Positions 1 through 8,658 are shown, numbered from the stretch's first letter. The stretch is 32,849 bases of DNA from UBA8337 sp965658615 (GCA_965658615.1 CBFHSX010000018.1:1-32849), one strand, 5' to 3'. Notes: a model not told the origin generated them from the letters alone. Translations and numbers: made by a program.

Positions 1-1222
1 TCGGCTCGGCACATATATTCCGCTGCCGGGTATCGACCCGCAAGCCTTGCAAGCCGTGTTCAGTCAGCAGCAATCGGGCATTATCGGCATGTTCAACATG
101 TTTGCCGGTGGTGCTGTCGGTCGTATGGCCATCTTCGCCCTGAATATTATGCCGTATATTACGGCTTCGATCGTTATTCAGCTTCTGACCTCGGTCGTAC
201 CGCGCTTGGAACAGCTTAAAAAAGAAGGCGAGACGGGCCGCAAGCAGATCAACCAATACACACGCTATGGCACAGTGCTGCTGGCGACCGTGCAGGGCTA
301 TGGCATTGCCGTTGGCCTTGAGGGCGCGCAGGGTGTGGTGCTGGATCCGGGCCTGTATTTCCGCGCAAGCGCCGTTATCACGCTGGTTGGCGGTACGGTG
401 TTCCTAATGTGGTTGGGCGAGCAAATTACGGCGCGTGGTGTCGGTAACGGCATTTCACTGATTATCTTTGCCGGTATTGTCGCCGAATTGCCGAGTGCGT
501 TGGCCGGTACGTTAGAGCTTGGTCGCCAAGGCGCGCTATCGACCTTTATCATTCTGGCGCTGATGATCATGGTTGTCGCCGTGATTGCCTTTATCGTCTT
601 TATGGAGCGCGCCCAGCGTCGCTTGCTGGTGCAATATCCGAAGCGGCAAATGGGCAATCGCATGACGCAGGGCGAGAACTCGCATCTGCCGCTGAAGCTC
701 AATACAGCCGGTGTTATCCCGCCGATTTTTGCGTCCTCTTTGCTGCTGATGCCGATCACGCTGGCTAATTTCTCTGGCGATGCCAGTGGCGGCGCTTTAG
801 GCACAATTTCGGCGCTTTTGGGCCGCGGCCAACCGGCCTATATGGCGCTTTACGCCGCCGGCATTATTTTCTTCTGCTTCTTCTACACCTCGATTGTCTT
901 CAATCCGAATGACACGGCAGATAATCTGAAGCGCTATGGCGGCTTTATTCCGGGTATTCGCCCGGGCCAGCGCACGGCTGAATATATTGACCGCGTCCTG
1001 ACGCGCCTAACCGTTGTCGGTGCGCTATATCTGACGCTGGTCTGTCTGCTGCCTGAATTCCTTATCAACGCCTATAATGTGCCGTTCTACTTCGGTGGCA
1101 CCTCGCTATTGATTGTCGTCAATGTGACCATGGATACAGTCGGCCAAGTGCAGGGCCATTTGTTCGCGCACCAATATGAAGGCCTGATCAAGAAATCCAA
1201 GCTTGGGGGCAAGAAACGATGA
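1..1222 (+). CDS. secY: Protein translocase subunit SecY (5' end outside window)
   Basis: This is the channel-forming subunit of the SecYEG translocon in the inner membrane. The reading frame is open from base 2 and begins with RLGTYIPLPGID, a conserved stretch near the SecY N-terminus, so only the first few dozen residues are missing. About 406 residues are present, with many hydrophobic segments. The motif QYPKR lies in the large cytoplasmic loop, and the C-terminal tail is basic (KKSKLGGKKR), as expected for ribosome contact. The stop codon overlaps the adk start by 4 bases (ATGA), so the two genes are translationally coupled. The order secY-adk-rpsM-rpsK-rpoA-rplQ is the classical end of the spc operon followed by the alpha operon. 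The identification is secure. Confidence 0.97.
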   Translation, partial: RLGTYIPLPGIDPQALQAVFSQQQSGIIGMFNMFAGGAVGRMAIFALNIMPYITASIVIQLLTSVVPRLEQLKKEGETGRKQINQYTRYGTVLLATVQGYGIAVGLEGAQGVVLDPGLYFRASAVITLVGGTVFLMWLGEQITARGVGNGISLIIFAGIVAELPSALAGTLELGRQGALSTFIILALMIMVVAVIAFIVFMERAQRRLLVQYPKRQMGNRMTQGENSHLPLKLNTAGVIPPIFASSLLLMPITLANFSGDASGGALGTISALLGRGQPAYMALYAAGIIFFCFFYTSIVFNPNDTADNLKRYGGFIPGIRPGQRTAEYIDRVLTRLTVVGALYLTLVCLLPEFLINAYNVPFYFGGTSLLIVVNVTMDTVGQVQGHLFAHQYEGLIKKSKLGGKKR

Positions 1223-1794
1223 AGTTGATTTTCCTCGGTCCCCCCGGCGCCGGTAAGGGCACACAGGCCCAGCGCATTGAAGAGGCTTTCGATATTCGCC
1301 AGCTATCGACCGGTGATATGCTGCGCGCTGCCGTCGCCGCCGAAACCGAGATCGGTTTGCAGGCGAAAGACATTATGGCGCGCGGTGATCTGGTGCCGGA
1401 TGAGGTTGTGGTCGGTATTATCTCCGACCGTATCTCGGAGGCTGATTGCGCCAATGGTTTTATCCTGGACGGTTTTCCGCGCAATGTCGCCCAAGCTGAG
1501 GCGCTCGACACCATGCTGGCGGAAAAAGGAATGGCACTGGATGCGGTGGTCGAATTGGCCGTTGATCCGGAAGTCCTGATCGGTCGTATCCTTAAAAGAG
1601 CCGCTGAAAGCGCAGATGGCCCGCGCGAGGACGACACGGAAGAAGCCCTGCAACATCGTTTGCATGTCTATGAAGAACAGACCGCCCCGGTGGCAGAGTT
1701 TTTCGCGTCAAAAGGTATTTTGAAGACATTGGACGGGATGCAGGAAATGGATGACGTCACACAGCAAATCAAAGCTGTGCTTGAGGAGATTTAA
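1219..1794 (+). CDS. adk: Adenylate kinase, short-LID form
   Basis: Adenylate kinase interconverts ATP + AMP and 2 ADP in the cytoplasm. The 191-residue product carries the P-loop GPPGAGKGT at residues 7-15, the AMP-binding segment LSTGDMLRA, and LDGFPRN. The region after RILKR is short and lacks the cysteine-containing zinc LID, which fits the short bacterial form common in Alphaproteobacteria. The ATG start overlaps the secY stop by 4 bases. The pairing with secY is ancient and widespread. A promoter follows the gene, so rpsM and the genes downstream can be transcribed independently of adk. Confidence 0.97.
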   Translation: MKLIFLGPPGAGKGTQAQRIEEAFDIRQLSTGDMLRAAVAAETEIGLQAKDIMARGDLVPDEVVVGIISDRISEADCANGFILDGFPRNVAQAEALDTMLAEKGMALDAVVELAVDPEVLIGRILKRAAESADGPREDDTEEALQHRLHVYEEQTAPVAEFFASKGILKTLDGMQEMDDVTQQIKAVLEEI

Positions 1795-1818
1795 CCTGAG
1801 TTTTACTACCGTTTGACA

Positions 1819-1846
1819 TTGACTTGAGAGGCGAATTTTCTATAAT
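1819..1846 (+). promoter_or_regulatory. Sigma-70-type promoter upstream of rpsM
   Basis: A -35 box TTGACT (1819-1824) is separated by 16 bp from a perfect -10 box TATAAT (1841-1846). An overlapping TTGACA lies at 1813-1818 but at a poor 22-bp spacing. A 7-bp inverted repeat (GCGAATT at 1831-1837, AATTCGC at 1844-1850) brackets the -10 element. The predicted transcript would start near 1853 and have a leader of about 105 bases before rpsM. This would give the alpha operon its own promoter inside the spc/alpha cluster. Confidence 0.7.
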
Positions 1847-1958
1847 TCGCGCTTTCTGACAGACAAACGGTCGACATGGAAAAACTCGCAAATTTGCCGG
1901 TCTTGCTGAATTTGGGAAGCAAGCGGCGCACGCCGGAAACGGTGAAAAGGAGAAGCAA

Positions 1959-2327
1959 GTGGCTCGTATAGCTGGTGTTAACATTCCAACTGCCAAGCGT
2001 GTGGTTATTGCCCTGACTTATATTCATGGCATTGGCGACAAGAAGGCGTATGAAATTTGCGAAAAAGTGGGCATCCCGCTTGAGCGTCGCGTCAATGAGC
2101 TTTCCGATGCGGAAGTCATTCAAATTCGTGAAACCATTGATGCCGATTACATGGTTGAAGGTGATCTGCGTCGTGAAAACTCCATGAATATCAAGCGTCT
2201 GCTGGATATGGGGATTTATCGTGGCCTGCGCCATCGTCGTAATCTGCCGGTTCGCGGCCAACGCACACACACCAATGCGCGGACGCGCAAAGGCCCGGCT
2301 AAAGCAATTGCCGGCAAGAAGAAATAA
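1959..2327 (+). CDS. rpsM: 30S ribosomal protein S13
   Basis: S13 sits in the head of the small subunit and contacts S19, the P-site tRNA and the 50S subunit. The 122-residue protein starts MARIAGVNIP, has the helix-two-turn-helix segment around YIHGIG, and ends in the basic RGQRTHTNARTRKG region and a lysine-rich tail, all typical of S13. The start is GTG, chosen because AAGGAG at 1947-1952 lies 6 bases upstream and the N-terminus matches the family. It is the first gene after the internal promoter and is followed 17 bases later by rpsK. Confidence 0.98.
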   Translation: MARIAGVNIPTAKRVVIALTYIHGIGDKKAYEICEKVGIPLERRVNELSDAEVIQIRETIDADYMVEGDLRRENSMNIKRLLDMGIYRGLRHRRNLPVRGQRTHTNARTRKGPAKAIAGKKK

Positions 2328-2344
2328 TTTAGGGGTTCAGGGAT

Positions 2345-2734
2345 ATGGCTACAGAAAAATCACGTGTACGTCGTCGCGAGCGCAAAAACATCACCGCTGG
2401 TGTTGCGCACGTCAACTCGACCTTTAACAACACTCTGATCACCATTTCAGACGCGCAAGGCAATGCCATTAGCTGGTCATCTGCCGGTTCTATGGGCTTT
2501 AAAGGCTCGCGCAAATCGACACCTTACGCCGCGCAGGTAGCTGCCGAAGACGCCGGTCGTAAGGCGATGGAACATGGTGTGAAGACATTGGAAGTAAATG
2601 TCCGTGGTCCGGGGTCGGGCCGCGAAAGTGCATTGCGTGCCCTGCAAGCCGCCGGTTTTACCATCACCTCCATTCGTGATGTAACGCCGATCCCGCATAA
2701 TGGTTGCCGCCCGCCGAAACGCCGTCGCGTTTAA
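2345..2734 (+). CDS. rpsK: 30S ribosomal protein S11
   Basis: S11 lies on the platform of the small subunit near the mRNA exit. The 129-residue product has the conserved core NTLITISDAQGNAISWSSAG and the C-terminal RDVTPIPHNGCRPPKRRRV, which identifies S11 unambiguously. The ATG is preceded by a weak AGGG element. It lies between rpsM and rpoA, the normal alpha-operon order, with 39 bases before rpoA. Confidence 0.98.
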   Translation: MATEKSRVRRRERKNITAGVAHVNSTFNNTLITISDAQGNAISWSSAGSMGFKGSRKSTPYAAQVAAEDAGRKAMEHGVKTLEVNVRGPGSGRESALRALQAAGFTITSIRDVTPIPHNGCRPPKRRRV

Positions 2735-2773
2735 CGGCATCTGCATCCGCAACTTATTTAAAGAGGTACGCCC

Positions 2774-3793
2774 ATGATCCAGAAAAACTGGCAAGAACTG
2801 ATTAAGCCGACAAAGCTTGACATTATCCCGGGCCATGATGAAACCCGCGAAGCCCGCATTGTAGCTGAACCGCTGGAGCGCGGTTTCGGTCTGACATTGG
2901 GTAATGCGCTGCGTCGTGTGCTGCTGTCATCCATTCAGGGTGCGGCTGTCACCGGTGTGCAAATCGATGGTGTATTGCACGAGTTTTCATCCATTCCGGG
3001 TGTGCGCGAGGATGTGACGGAAGTTGTTCTGAACATCAAGAAAATGGCCCTGTCAATGGAGGCCGAAGGCACCAAACGTCTGGTGCTGAGCAAAAAAGGC
3101 CCGGGTGTTGTCACCGCCGGCGATATTGAAGAAATCGCTGCCGTGACCATTCAAAATCCGGATCTGGTGCTGTGCACTTTGGATGATGGCGCCGATGTGC
3201 GTTTTGAGTTTACCGTCGCTACCGGCAATGGCTATGTGCCGGCTGAGAAAAACCGCCCGGACGATGCGCCGATCGGTCTTATCCCGGTCGATAGCCTGTA
3301 TAGCCCTGTGCGCCGCGTATCTTACAATGTTGAGAACACACGCGAAGGCCAAGTGCTGGATTATGACAAGCTGACCATGGACATTGAAACCAATGGTACG
3401 GTGACGCCGGAAGATGCGCTGGCCCTGTCGGCACGCATCCTGCAAGACCAGCTGCAAAGTTTCATCAATTTCGAAGAGCCGGAAGTGCAAGTCGAAGAAA
3501 GCTCAGCCATTGAAGAAACCGGTTTCTCGGCTGCTTTGTTGAAAAAAGTCGACGAGCTGGAACTGTCCGTGCGCTCGGCCAACTGCCTGAAAAACGACAA
3601 TATTGTTTATATTGGCGATCTGATTCAGAAGTCGGAAGGCGAAATGCTGCGGACACCGAATTTCGGTCGCAAATCACTGAATGAAATCAAAGAAGTTCTG
3701 GCTGAAATGGGCCTGCACCTCGGCATGGATGTGCCGAACTGGCCGCCGGAAAACATTGAAGAACTTGCCAAGAAGTTCGAAGATAATTACTAA
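2774..3793 (+). CDS. rpoA: DNA-directed RNA polymerase alpha subunit
   Basis: The alpha subunit dimerises to nucleate assembly of RNA polymerase, and its C-terminal domain contacts UP elements and activators. The product has 339 residues, close to the usual length. The N-terminal domain (about 1-230) contains RGFGLTLGNALRRVLLSS, the dimerisation segment. After an acidic linker, the C-terminal domain (about 250-325) carries the HhH-type SVRSANCLKND and NFGRKSLNEIKEVL motifs. The ATG at 2774 is preceded by AAAGAGG. It lies between rpsK and rplQ as in most bacteria. Confidence 0.98.
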   Translation: MIQKNWQELIKPTKLDIIPGHDETREARIVAEPLERGFGLTLGNALRRVLLSSIQGAAVTGVQIDGVLHEFSSIPGVREDVTEVVLNIKKMALSMEAEGTKRLVLSKKGPGVVTAGDIEEIAAVTIQNPDLVLCTLDDGADVRFEFTVATGNGYVPAEKNRPDDAPIGLIPVDSLYSPVRRVSYNVENTREGQVLDYDKLTMDIETNGTVTPEDALALSARILQDQLQSFINFEEPEVQVEESSAIEETGFSAALLKKVDELELSVRSANCLKNDNIVYIGDLIQKSEGEMLRTPNFGRKSLNEIKEVLAEMGLHLGMDVPNWPPENIEELAKKFEDNY

Positions 3794-3822
3794 GGCTCGC
3801 TAAGAGCATAAAGGAGTGCCCC

Positions 3823-4257
3823 ATGCGCCACGCAAAAGCAGGACGCAAACTGAACCGGACCAGCAGCCATCGTAAAGCGATGCTGGGCAATTTGGCCGTT
3901 GCGCTTATCAAGCATGAGCAAATCGTCACCACTTTGCCGAAAGCCAAAGAGCTGCGCCCGTTTGTCGAAAAACTGGTCACGCTGGGCAAAAAAGGCGATT
4001 TGGCTGCGCGCCGTCGCGCCTATGCGCAATTGCCGGAAGAAAAATGGGCGGCAAAGCTGTTTGACGCGCTGGCCGAACGCTATGCCGACCGCCCGGGTGG
4101 TTATACACGCGTGCTGAAAGCCGGTTTCCGCTTTGGCGATAATGCCCCCTTGGCCGTTATCGAATTCGTCGACCGCGACGAAGACGCCAAAGGTCAGGAT
4201 AGCGGTCCGGTCCTGGTCGATGATGAGGGCGAAGAACTGGCAGCCGCCACCGCCTAA
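3823..4257 (+). CDS. rplQ: 50S ribosomal protein L17
   Basis: L17 is a large-subunit protein near the polypeptide exit tunnel. The 144-residue product begins MRHAKAGRKLNRTSSHRKAM and includes the conserved TTLPKAKELRPFVEKLVTL. Its tail, after AVIEFVDRDE, is acidic and about 25 residues long; such extensions are common in Alphaproteobacteria. A strong AAAGGAG element lies 6-7 bases before the ATG. The gene is closed by a strong hairpin terminator at 4279-4312, which marks the end of the ribosomal operon. Confidence 0.98.
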   Translation: MRHAKAGRKLNRTSSHRKAMLGNLAVALIKHEQIVTTLPKAKELRPFVEKLVTLGKKGDLAARRRAYAQLPEEKWAAKLFDALAERYADRPGGYTRVLKAGFRFGDNAPLAVIEFVDRDEDAKGQDSGPVLVDDEGEELAAATA

Positions 4258-4278
4258 ATCACGAAAAATATTTCAAGA

Positions 4279-4312
4279 AGACACGGAAACGCAAGTTCCC
4301 GTGTCTTTTTTT
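4279..4312 (+). terminator. Rho-independent terminator after rplQ
   Basis: An 8-bp perfect stem (AGACACGG at 4279-4286 with CCGTGTCT at 4299-4306) continues, after one mismatch, into AAC/GTT closed by a GCAA tetraloop. It is followed directly by seven T residues (4306-4312). This is a textbook intrinsic terminator ending the alpha operon. No clear promoter is visible in the 31 bases before crcB, so crcB and its followers may depend on read-through or on a promoter I cannot recognise. Confidence 0.9.
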
Positions 4313-4343
4313 GTGCTAATTTCGGGTGTCTATAGGAGAGCTT

Positions 4344-4718
4344 ATGAGTTTACAGGCAATCATGCTGGTCGGCACGGGTGGCGCGCTGGGTGCCATTGCG
4401 CGCTATGGCGTCGGTTTGCTTGTCAAAACCGCCTCGGGCTTTCCATGGGCGACGCTGAGCGTCAATATTGCCGGTTCGCTGCTCATGGGGCTGGTGATGG
4501 GCTGGGTCGGACGACAAAGCGGGGCTTATGAACCGCTGCGCTTGTTTCTGGCCGTTGGCGTGCTTGGCGGTTTCACGACGTTTTCGGCATTTTCAATGGA
4601 TTTGCTGGCCTTGCTGGAAAGGCGCGAGATGATGGCCGCCGCTTTCTATCTTGGTGGCTCTGTGCTGGGCGGGGTTATCGCCTTTTTGCTGGCTTATAGT
4701 CTGGTGCGGGCAAGCTGA
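4344..4718 (+). CDS. crcB: Fluoride-specific ion channel CrcB/FluC
   Basis: CrcB (FluC) is a small inner-membrane protein that works as a dual-topology dimer to export fluoride. The 124-residue product has four hydrophobic segments, the N-terminal GGALGAIARYGVG signature, and GGFTTFSAFSMD, which carries the residues lining the fluoride pore. I chose the ATG at 4344 because AGGAG at 4334-4338 precedes it; an upstream in-frame GTG at 4326 has no such site. No fluoride riboswitch fits in the short upstream gap. The stop overlaps the next start (ATGA). Confidence 0.93.
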   Translation: MSLQAIMLVGTGGALGAIARYGVGLLVKTASGFPWATLSVNIAGSLLMGLVMGWVGRQSGAYEPLRLFLAVGVLGGFTTFSAFSMDLLALLERREMMAAAFYLGGSVLGGVIAFLLAYSLVRAS

Positions 4719-5716
4719 TGTCGGGTGTGCGCCATATGAAGGTGAAGCGCGAGGATGACGGCTTGCGTCTTGACCGCTGGTTCAAAAAGCATTTCACCGC
4801 ATTAACGCAGGGCCGCCTTGAAAAGCTGTTACGGCGCGGTCTGGTGCGTGTCGAAGGCAAGCGCGCCAAAGCCGCGACCCGCGTCGAGACCGGACAAAGC
4901 ATTCGTATCCCGCCGGAAGTGCCGGCACCGGGCACGGCGCGGCCCAAACCGAGTGCCAATGTGCCTGACGCTTTGGTCGAAAGCCTGCAAAACGCCATTA
5001 TCCACCGTGATAAGGATATTATGGTGCTGAATAAGCCGTCCGGGCTGGCTGTGCAGGGGGGCAGTAAAACCACGCTGCATATCGATGCCGTTCTGCCGGC
5101 GCTGCAATTTGATGAGGCCGAAGCGCCGCGTCTGGTGCACCGGCTCGACCGCGATACATCAGGGCTTTTGGTGCTGGCGCGCAACCGCAAAGCGGCGCAA
5201 TTTCTGACCCGGCAATTTACCGGTCGCGAGGTTGAAAAGATATACTGGGCACTGGTTTATGGTGTGCCGCGCCCCGCGCGCGGGCATATTATGGTGCCGT
5301 TGGCCAAGCGCGCCGCTGCCGATGGCGGCGAGCGTGTGCGACCGGTCGATAAAGGCGATGCGGACGCGATGAAAGCGCATACGGATTATATGGAGATTGC
5401 GCGGGTCGGGCAGCGCTTCAGTTGGCTGGCCTTTCGCCCACTGACCGGGCGCACGCATCAAATTCGCGCCCATGCGACGGCGATTGGGCACCCGCTGGTC
5501 GGCGACGGGAAATATCGCATTGAGGGTGAAAACGAAGAATATGGCGGTATTCTGCCGAAAAAGCTTCACTTGCACGCCCGATCGATTATGATGCCGCATC
5601 CCCGCGGGGGTCAGTTTACATGCGACGCGCCCTTGCGCGATCACATGGCTGAAACATGGGATATGCTAAATTTTGATTTGCAGGACGGCGATGTGCCGTT
5701 TGATGAGGAACGCTGA
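4718..5716 (+). CDS. RluA-family 23S rRNA pseudouridine synthase (RluC/RluD-like)
   Basis: This enzyme family isomerises uridine to pseudouridine in rRNA. Residues 8-70 form an S4 RNA-binding domain (LRLDRWFKKHF ... GRLEKLLRRGLVRVEGKR). The catalytic domain contains HRLDRDTSG at 141-149, with D144 as the expected nucleophile, and the later RPLTGRTHQIRAHATAIGHPLVGDGKY motif. The 332-residue length fits RluC or RluD, and the motifs alone do not separate these. The start overlaps the crcB stop; an internal ATG at 4736 is possible. It lies in an overlapping chain with crcB and the HAD gene, a grouping I recognise from other Alphaproteobacteria. Confidence 0.92.
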   Translation: MSGVRHMKVKREDDGLRLDRWFKKHFTALTQGRLEKLLRRGLVRVEGKRAKAATRVETGQSIRIPPEVPAPGTARPKPSANVPDALVESLQNAIIHRDKDIMVLNKPSGLAVQGGSKTTLHIDAVLPALQFDEAEAPRLVHRLDRDTSGLLVLARNRKAAQFLTRQFTGREVEKIYWALVYGVPRPARGHIMVPLAKRAAADGGERVRPVDKGDADAMKAHTDYMEIARVGQRFSWLAFRPLTGRTHQIRAHATAIGHPLVGDGKYRIEGENEEYGGILPKKLHLHARSIMMPHPRGGQFTCDAPLRDHMAETWDMLNFDLQDGDVPFDEER

Positions 5717-6378
5717 TGCGGTTGATTGTCTTTGATTGTGACGGCACGCTAGTCGATAGCCAGCAAACCATCATTACGGCAACCGAAGCCGCTATGGATG
5801 AGTTTGAGTTTGTTGTGCCGCCGCGCCGCGACATACTTTACGCGGTCGGCCTGCCGGTTGATGTCGCTCTGCGGCGTCACGCCCCCGAGGCGACGGATGA
5901 CCAGATCCTCAGCATGTTGGATATTTACCGCGAGACCTATCAGCAATTGGTGCAGCAGGATGATCGCGGGCAGGTGATGTTTGACGGCATGCGCGAGCAA
6001 ATCGTTGCGCTGGGCGGCATGGATGAAACCTTGCTGGGCATTATCACTATGAAGTCGCGCCGTGGTCTCAATCGCGTTGTCGATGCTTATGACATTAGGC
6101 AATATTTTCAGGTGCTGAAGAGCGCTGATGACGGACCCGGCAAGCCGGCCCCTGATTTAATGCTCGACGCTATCGCCGAGACCGGCGTTGAGGCGCACCA
6201 AGCGCTGATGGTCGGCGATACCAGCTTTGATATTATGATGGCGAAAGCGGCCGGGGCCAAAGCCATTGGCGTCGGCTGGGGGTATCAAACGATTGACGAA
6301 CTGCTCGATAGCGGTGCCGATGCCATCGCTGAAACGCATGAAGAATTGCGCGATATCCTGTCGGCCTTTCGCTCCTAG
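5716..6378 (+). CDS. HAD-family hydrolase, phosphoglycolate phosphatase-like
   Basis: This is a haloacid dehalogenase-superfamily phosphatase of about 220 residues. Motif I is DCDGTLVDS at residues 7-15, with D7 and D9 the predicted nucleophile and acid/base. A helical cap follows (about 18-85), then a motif II-like TMKSR, the motif III lysine in KSADDGPGKPAPD, and motif IV VGDTSFDIMMAKAAG, which binds magnesium. The fold resembles the Gph/PGP group, but substrate cannot be read from sequence. The ATG overlaps the stop of the pseudouridine synthase (TGATG). ATP12 follows 12 bases downstream. Confidence 0.88.
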   Translation: MRLIVFDCDGTLVDSQQTIITATEAAMDEFEFVVPPRRDILYAVGLPVDVALRRHAPEATDDQILSMLDIYRETYQQLVQQDDRGQVMFDGMREQIVALGGMDETLLGIITMKSRRGLNRVVDAYDIRQYFQVLKSADDGPGKPAPDLMLDAIAETGVEAHQALMVGDTSFDIMMAKAAGAKAIGVGWGYQTIDELLDSGADAIAETHEELRDILSAFRS

Positions 6379-6390
6379 GATCTGTTGACC

Positions 6391-7083
6391 ATGGCAAAGC
6401 GTTTTTACGAGACAGTCAAAGTGGCCGAGACCGAGCGCGGCTATGTCGTCAAACTCGACGCGCATGAGTTAAAGACACCGGCGAAAAAGCCATTAGTGCT
6501 GCCGACCCAAGAATTGGCGCAAAAGGTTGCCGATGAATGGCAGGCGCAAGATGCTGAAATTGACAGCCATGCCATGCCGACTATGCGGTTGGTTGCGACG
6601 GCTCTGGACCGCGTCGCCGAGGTGCCGGATGAGACGGCGGCGGCTTTTGCCGCTTACGGCATGTCGGATTTGTTGTGCTATCGGGCCGAAAACCCCGATA
6701 AGCTCGTCAAAAAACAAGCCGAAGCATGGGATCCATTGCTCGATTGGGCGCGCCTGCGCTTTGATATGTCGTTTGAGGTGACGCAAGGCATTCTGCCGAT
6801 TGCCCAGCCTGATGAAAACGAGGCGCGCTTGCGCGCCATTGCCGGTGAGGACGTGTTTCGTATTACCGGTCTGGCGCATATGGCGGCGACGCTCGGTTCA
6901 GCTATCCTGGCATTGGCCGTCGATGAGAGGCAGATTGACGCTGCAATGGCGCACAAGCTGGCCTTTCTCGACGATTTATTCCAAATTGAGGAATGGGGTG
7001 CCGATGAAGAGGCAATTGCGCGATTGGCTAATATCGAACTGGATATTCGCGTCGCATCGGTATATCTATATGCACTGAATTAG
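6391..7083 (+). CDS. ATP12-family F1-ATPase assembly chaperone
   Basis: ATP12 proteins bind the F1 alpha subunit during assembly of the ATP synthase; the family is restricted mainly to Alphaproteobacteria and mitochondria. The 230-residue product begins MAKRFYETVKV and shows the family pattern: a beta-rich N-terminal part (GYVVKLDAHELKTPAKKPLVLPT, here abbreviated by its ends) and a helical C-terminal part with MSDLLCYRAE, QAEAWDPLLDW and FQIEEWGADEEA. I chose the ATG at 6391 over a TTG two codons earlier. It is the fourth gene of the crcB-led run and supports the alphaproteobacterial assignment. Confidence 0.92.
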   Translation: MAKRFYETVKVAETERGYVVKLDAHELKTPAKKPLVLPTQELAQKVADEWQAQDAEIDSHAMPTMRLVATALDRVAEVPDETAAAFAAYGMSDLLCYRAENPDKLVKKQAEAWDPLLDWARLRFDMSFEVTQGILPIAQPDENEARLRAIAGEDVFRITGLAHMAATLGSAILALAVDERQIDAAMAHKLAFLDDLFQIEEWGADEEAIARLANIELDIRVASVYLYALN

Positions 7084-7116
7084 GCGCGTGGAAGGCCTAA
7101 AAGTGAGGGGGATGTT

Positions 7117-8649
7117 GTGAGAAATATTGTAGAAGAACTGGAAGAACGCCGCCGCGTGGCGCGTTTGGGCGGTGGTGAAGCGCGGATTGACGCGCAACAC
7201 GGTCGCGGCAAACTGACCGCGCGCGAACGCCTCGATTTGCTGCTCGATGAGGACAGTTTCGAAGAAATTGATATGTTCGTCGAACATGATTGCCATGAAT
7301 TTGGCATGGAAGAGCGCAAAATCCCCGGCGATGGCGTTGTTACCGGCTGGGGCACAGTGAATGGCCGCCCGATTTATGTTTTCGCCAAAGACTTCACCGT
7401 ATTCGGCGGCTCTCTGTCGCGGGCGCACTCCAAAAAAATCAATAAAGTGCAGGATATGGCGTTGCGCAATGGCGTGCCGATTATCGGCATTCTCGACGCC
7501 GGTGGCGCGCGCATTCAAGAGGGTGTGGACGCGCTGGGCGGCTATGCCGAAGTGTTTCAAAGGAATACGCTGGCCTCCGGCGTTATCCCGCAAATTACCA
7601 TGATTATGGGGCCGTGTGCCGGCGGTGATGTGTATTCACCGGCCTTGACCGATTTCATCTTCATGGTGCGCAACACCTCTTACATGTTTGTCACCGGCCC
7701 GGATGTGGTCAAAACCGTGACCAATGAGGAAGTGACGGCCGAAGAATTGGGCGGGGCAAAAGTGCATACCAGCAAATCCTCGGTCGCCGATGGCGCTTAT
7801 GACAATGATGTCGAAGCGCTGACCGATTTGCGACGTCTGATTGATTTCCTGCCTTTGTCAAACCGCACCGGTGTGCCGGAACGGCCGAGCTATGATATTC
7901 GCGACCGCGTCGAGCCGTCGCTTGATACGCTGGTGCCGGACAACCCCAACATGCCCTATGACATGATGGAGCTGGTTAAGAAGGTCATTGATGAAGGCGA
8001 CTTTTTTGAAATTCAGCGCGATTTCGCTAAGAATATCATTACCGGCTTTGGTCGCATGGAAGGCAAAACGGTCGGCTTTGTCGCCAATCAGCCAATGACG
8101 CTGGCCGGTGTGCTGGACAGCGATGCCAGCCGCAAAGCGGCGCGCTTCGTGCGCTTTTGCGATGCGTTCGAAATTCCGATTGTCACGCTGGTCGATGTGC
8201 CGGGCTTCCTGCCGGGCACGTCCCAAGAATATGGCGGGCTGATTAAGCACGGTGCCAAGCTGCTGTTTGCCTATGCCGAGGCGACCGTGCCGAAAATTAC
8301 CATCATTACCCGTAAAGCTTATGGCGGTGCTTATGATGTGATGGCCTCGAAGCATTTGCGCGGCGATTTTAACTATGCTTGGCCGACGGCTGAAATTGCC
8401 GTGATGGGGGCCAAGGGTGCGGTGGAGATTATCTTCCGCTCATCAATCGGTGATGATGAGGCGATTGCCAAGCATACGGCCGATTATGAAGAGCGTTTTT
8501 TGAACCCGTTTGTGGCTGCCGAACGCGGCTATATTGACGAGGTCATTCAGCCGCATAATACACGTCGGCGGATTGCCCGGGCTTTGGCGCTTTTATCGTC
8601 CAAGAAGCTCGAAAATCCGTGGAAAAAACACGACAATATCCCGCTATAG
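7117..8649 (+). CDS. pccB: Propionyl-CoA carboxylase beta subunit (carboxyltransferase)
   Basis: The beta subunit transfers carboxyl from carboxybiotin to propionyl-CoA, giving methylmalonyl-CoA. The 510-residue protein has the crotonase-like carboxyltransferase fold in two halves: GKLTARERLDLLLDEDSF and GGARIQEGVDALGGYAEVF with GPCAGGDVYSPALTDF in the N-half, and VDVPGFLPGTSQE with RKAYGGAYDVM in the C-half. These motifs match PccB better than MccB or AccD. The start is GTG at 7117, preceded by a GAGGGGGA Shine-Dalgarno region; a nearby ATG is out of frame. It is separated from pccA by 9 bases. Methylmalonyl-CoA epimerase and mutase are not in the window. Confidence 0.95.
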   Translation: MRNIVEELEERRRVARLGGGEARIDAQHGRGKLTARERLDLLLDEDSFEEIDMFVEHDCHEFGMEERKIPGDGVVTGWGTVNGRPIYVFAKDFTVFGGSLSRAHSKKINKVQDMALRNGVPIIGILDAGGARIQEGVDALGGYAEVFQRNTLASGVIPQITMIMGPCAGGDVYSPALTDFIFMVRNTSYMFVTGPDVVKTVTNEEVTAEELGGAKVHTSKSSVADGAYDNDVEALTDLRRLIDFLPLSNRTGVPERPSYDIRDRVEPSLDTLVPDNPNMPYDMMELVKKVIDEGDFFEIQRDFAKNIITGFGRMEGKTVGFVANQPMTLAGVLDSDASRKAARFVRFCDAFEIPIVTLVDVPGFLPGTSQEYGGLIKHGAKLLFAYAEATVPKITIITRKAYGGAYDVMASKHLRGDFNYAWPTAEIAVMGAKGAVEIIFRSSIGDDEAIAKHTADYEERFLNPFVAAERGYIDEVIQPHNTRRRIARALALLSSKKLENPWKKHDNIPL

Positions 8650-8658
8650 GTCACGAAC

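Noticed and set aside
4313..4343. Fluoride riboswitch upstream of crcB
   Set aside because: Only 31 bases separate the rplQ terminator from crcB, too short for the aptamer, and no such fold is seen.
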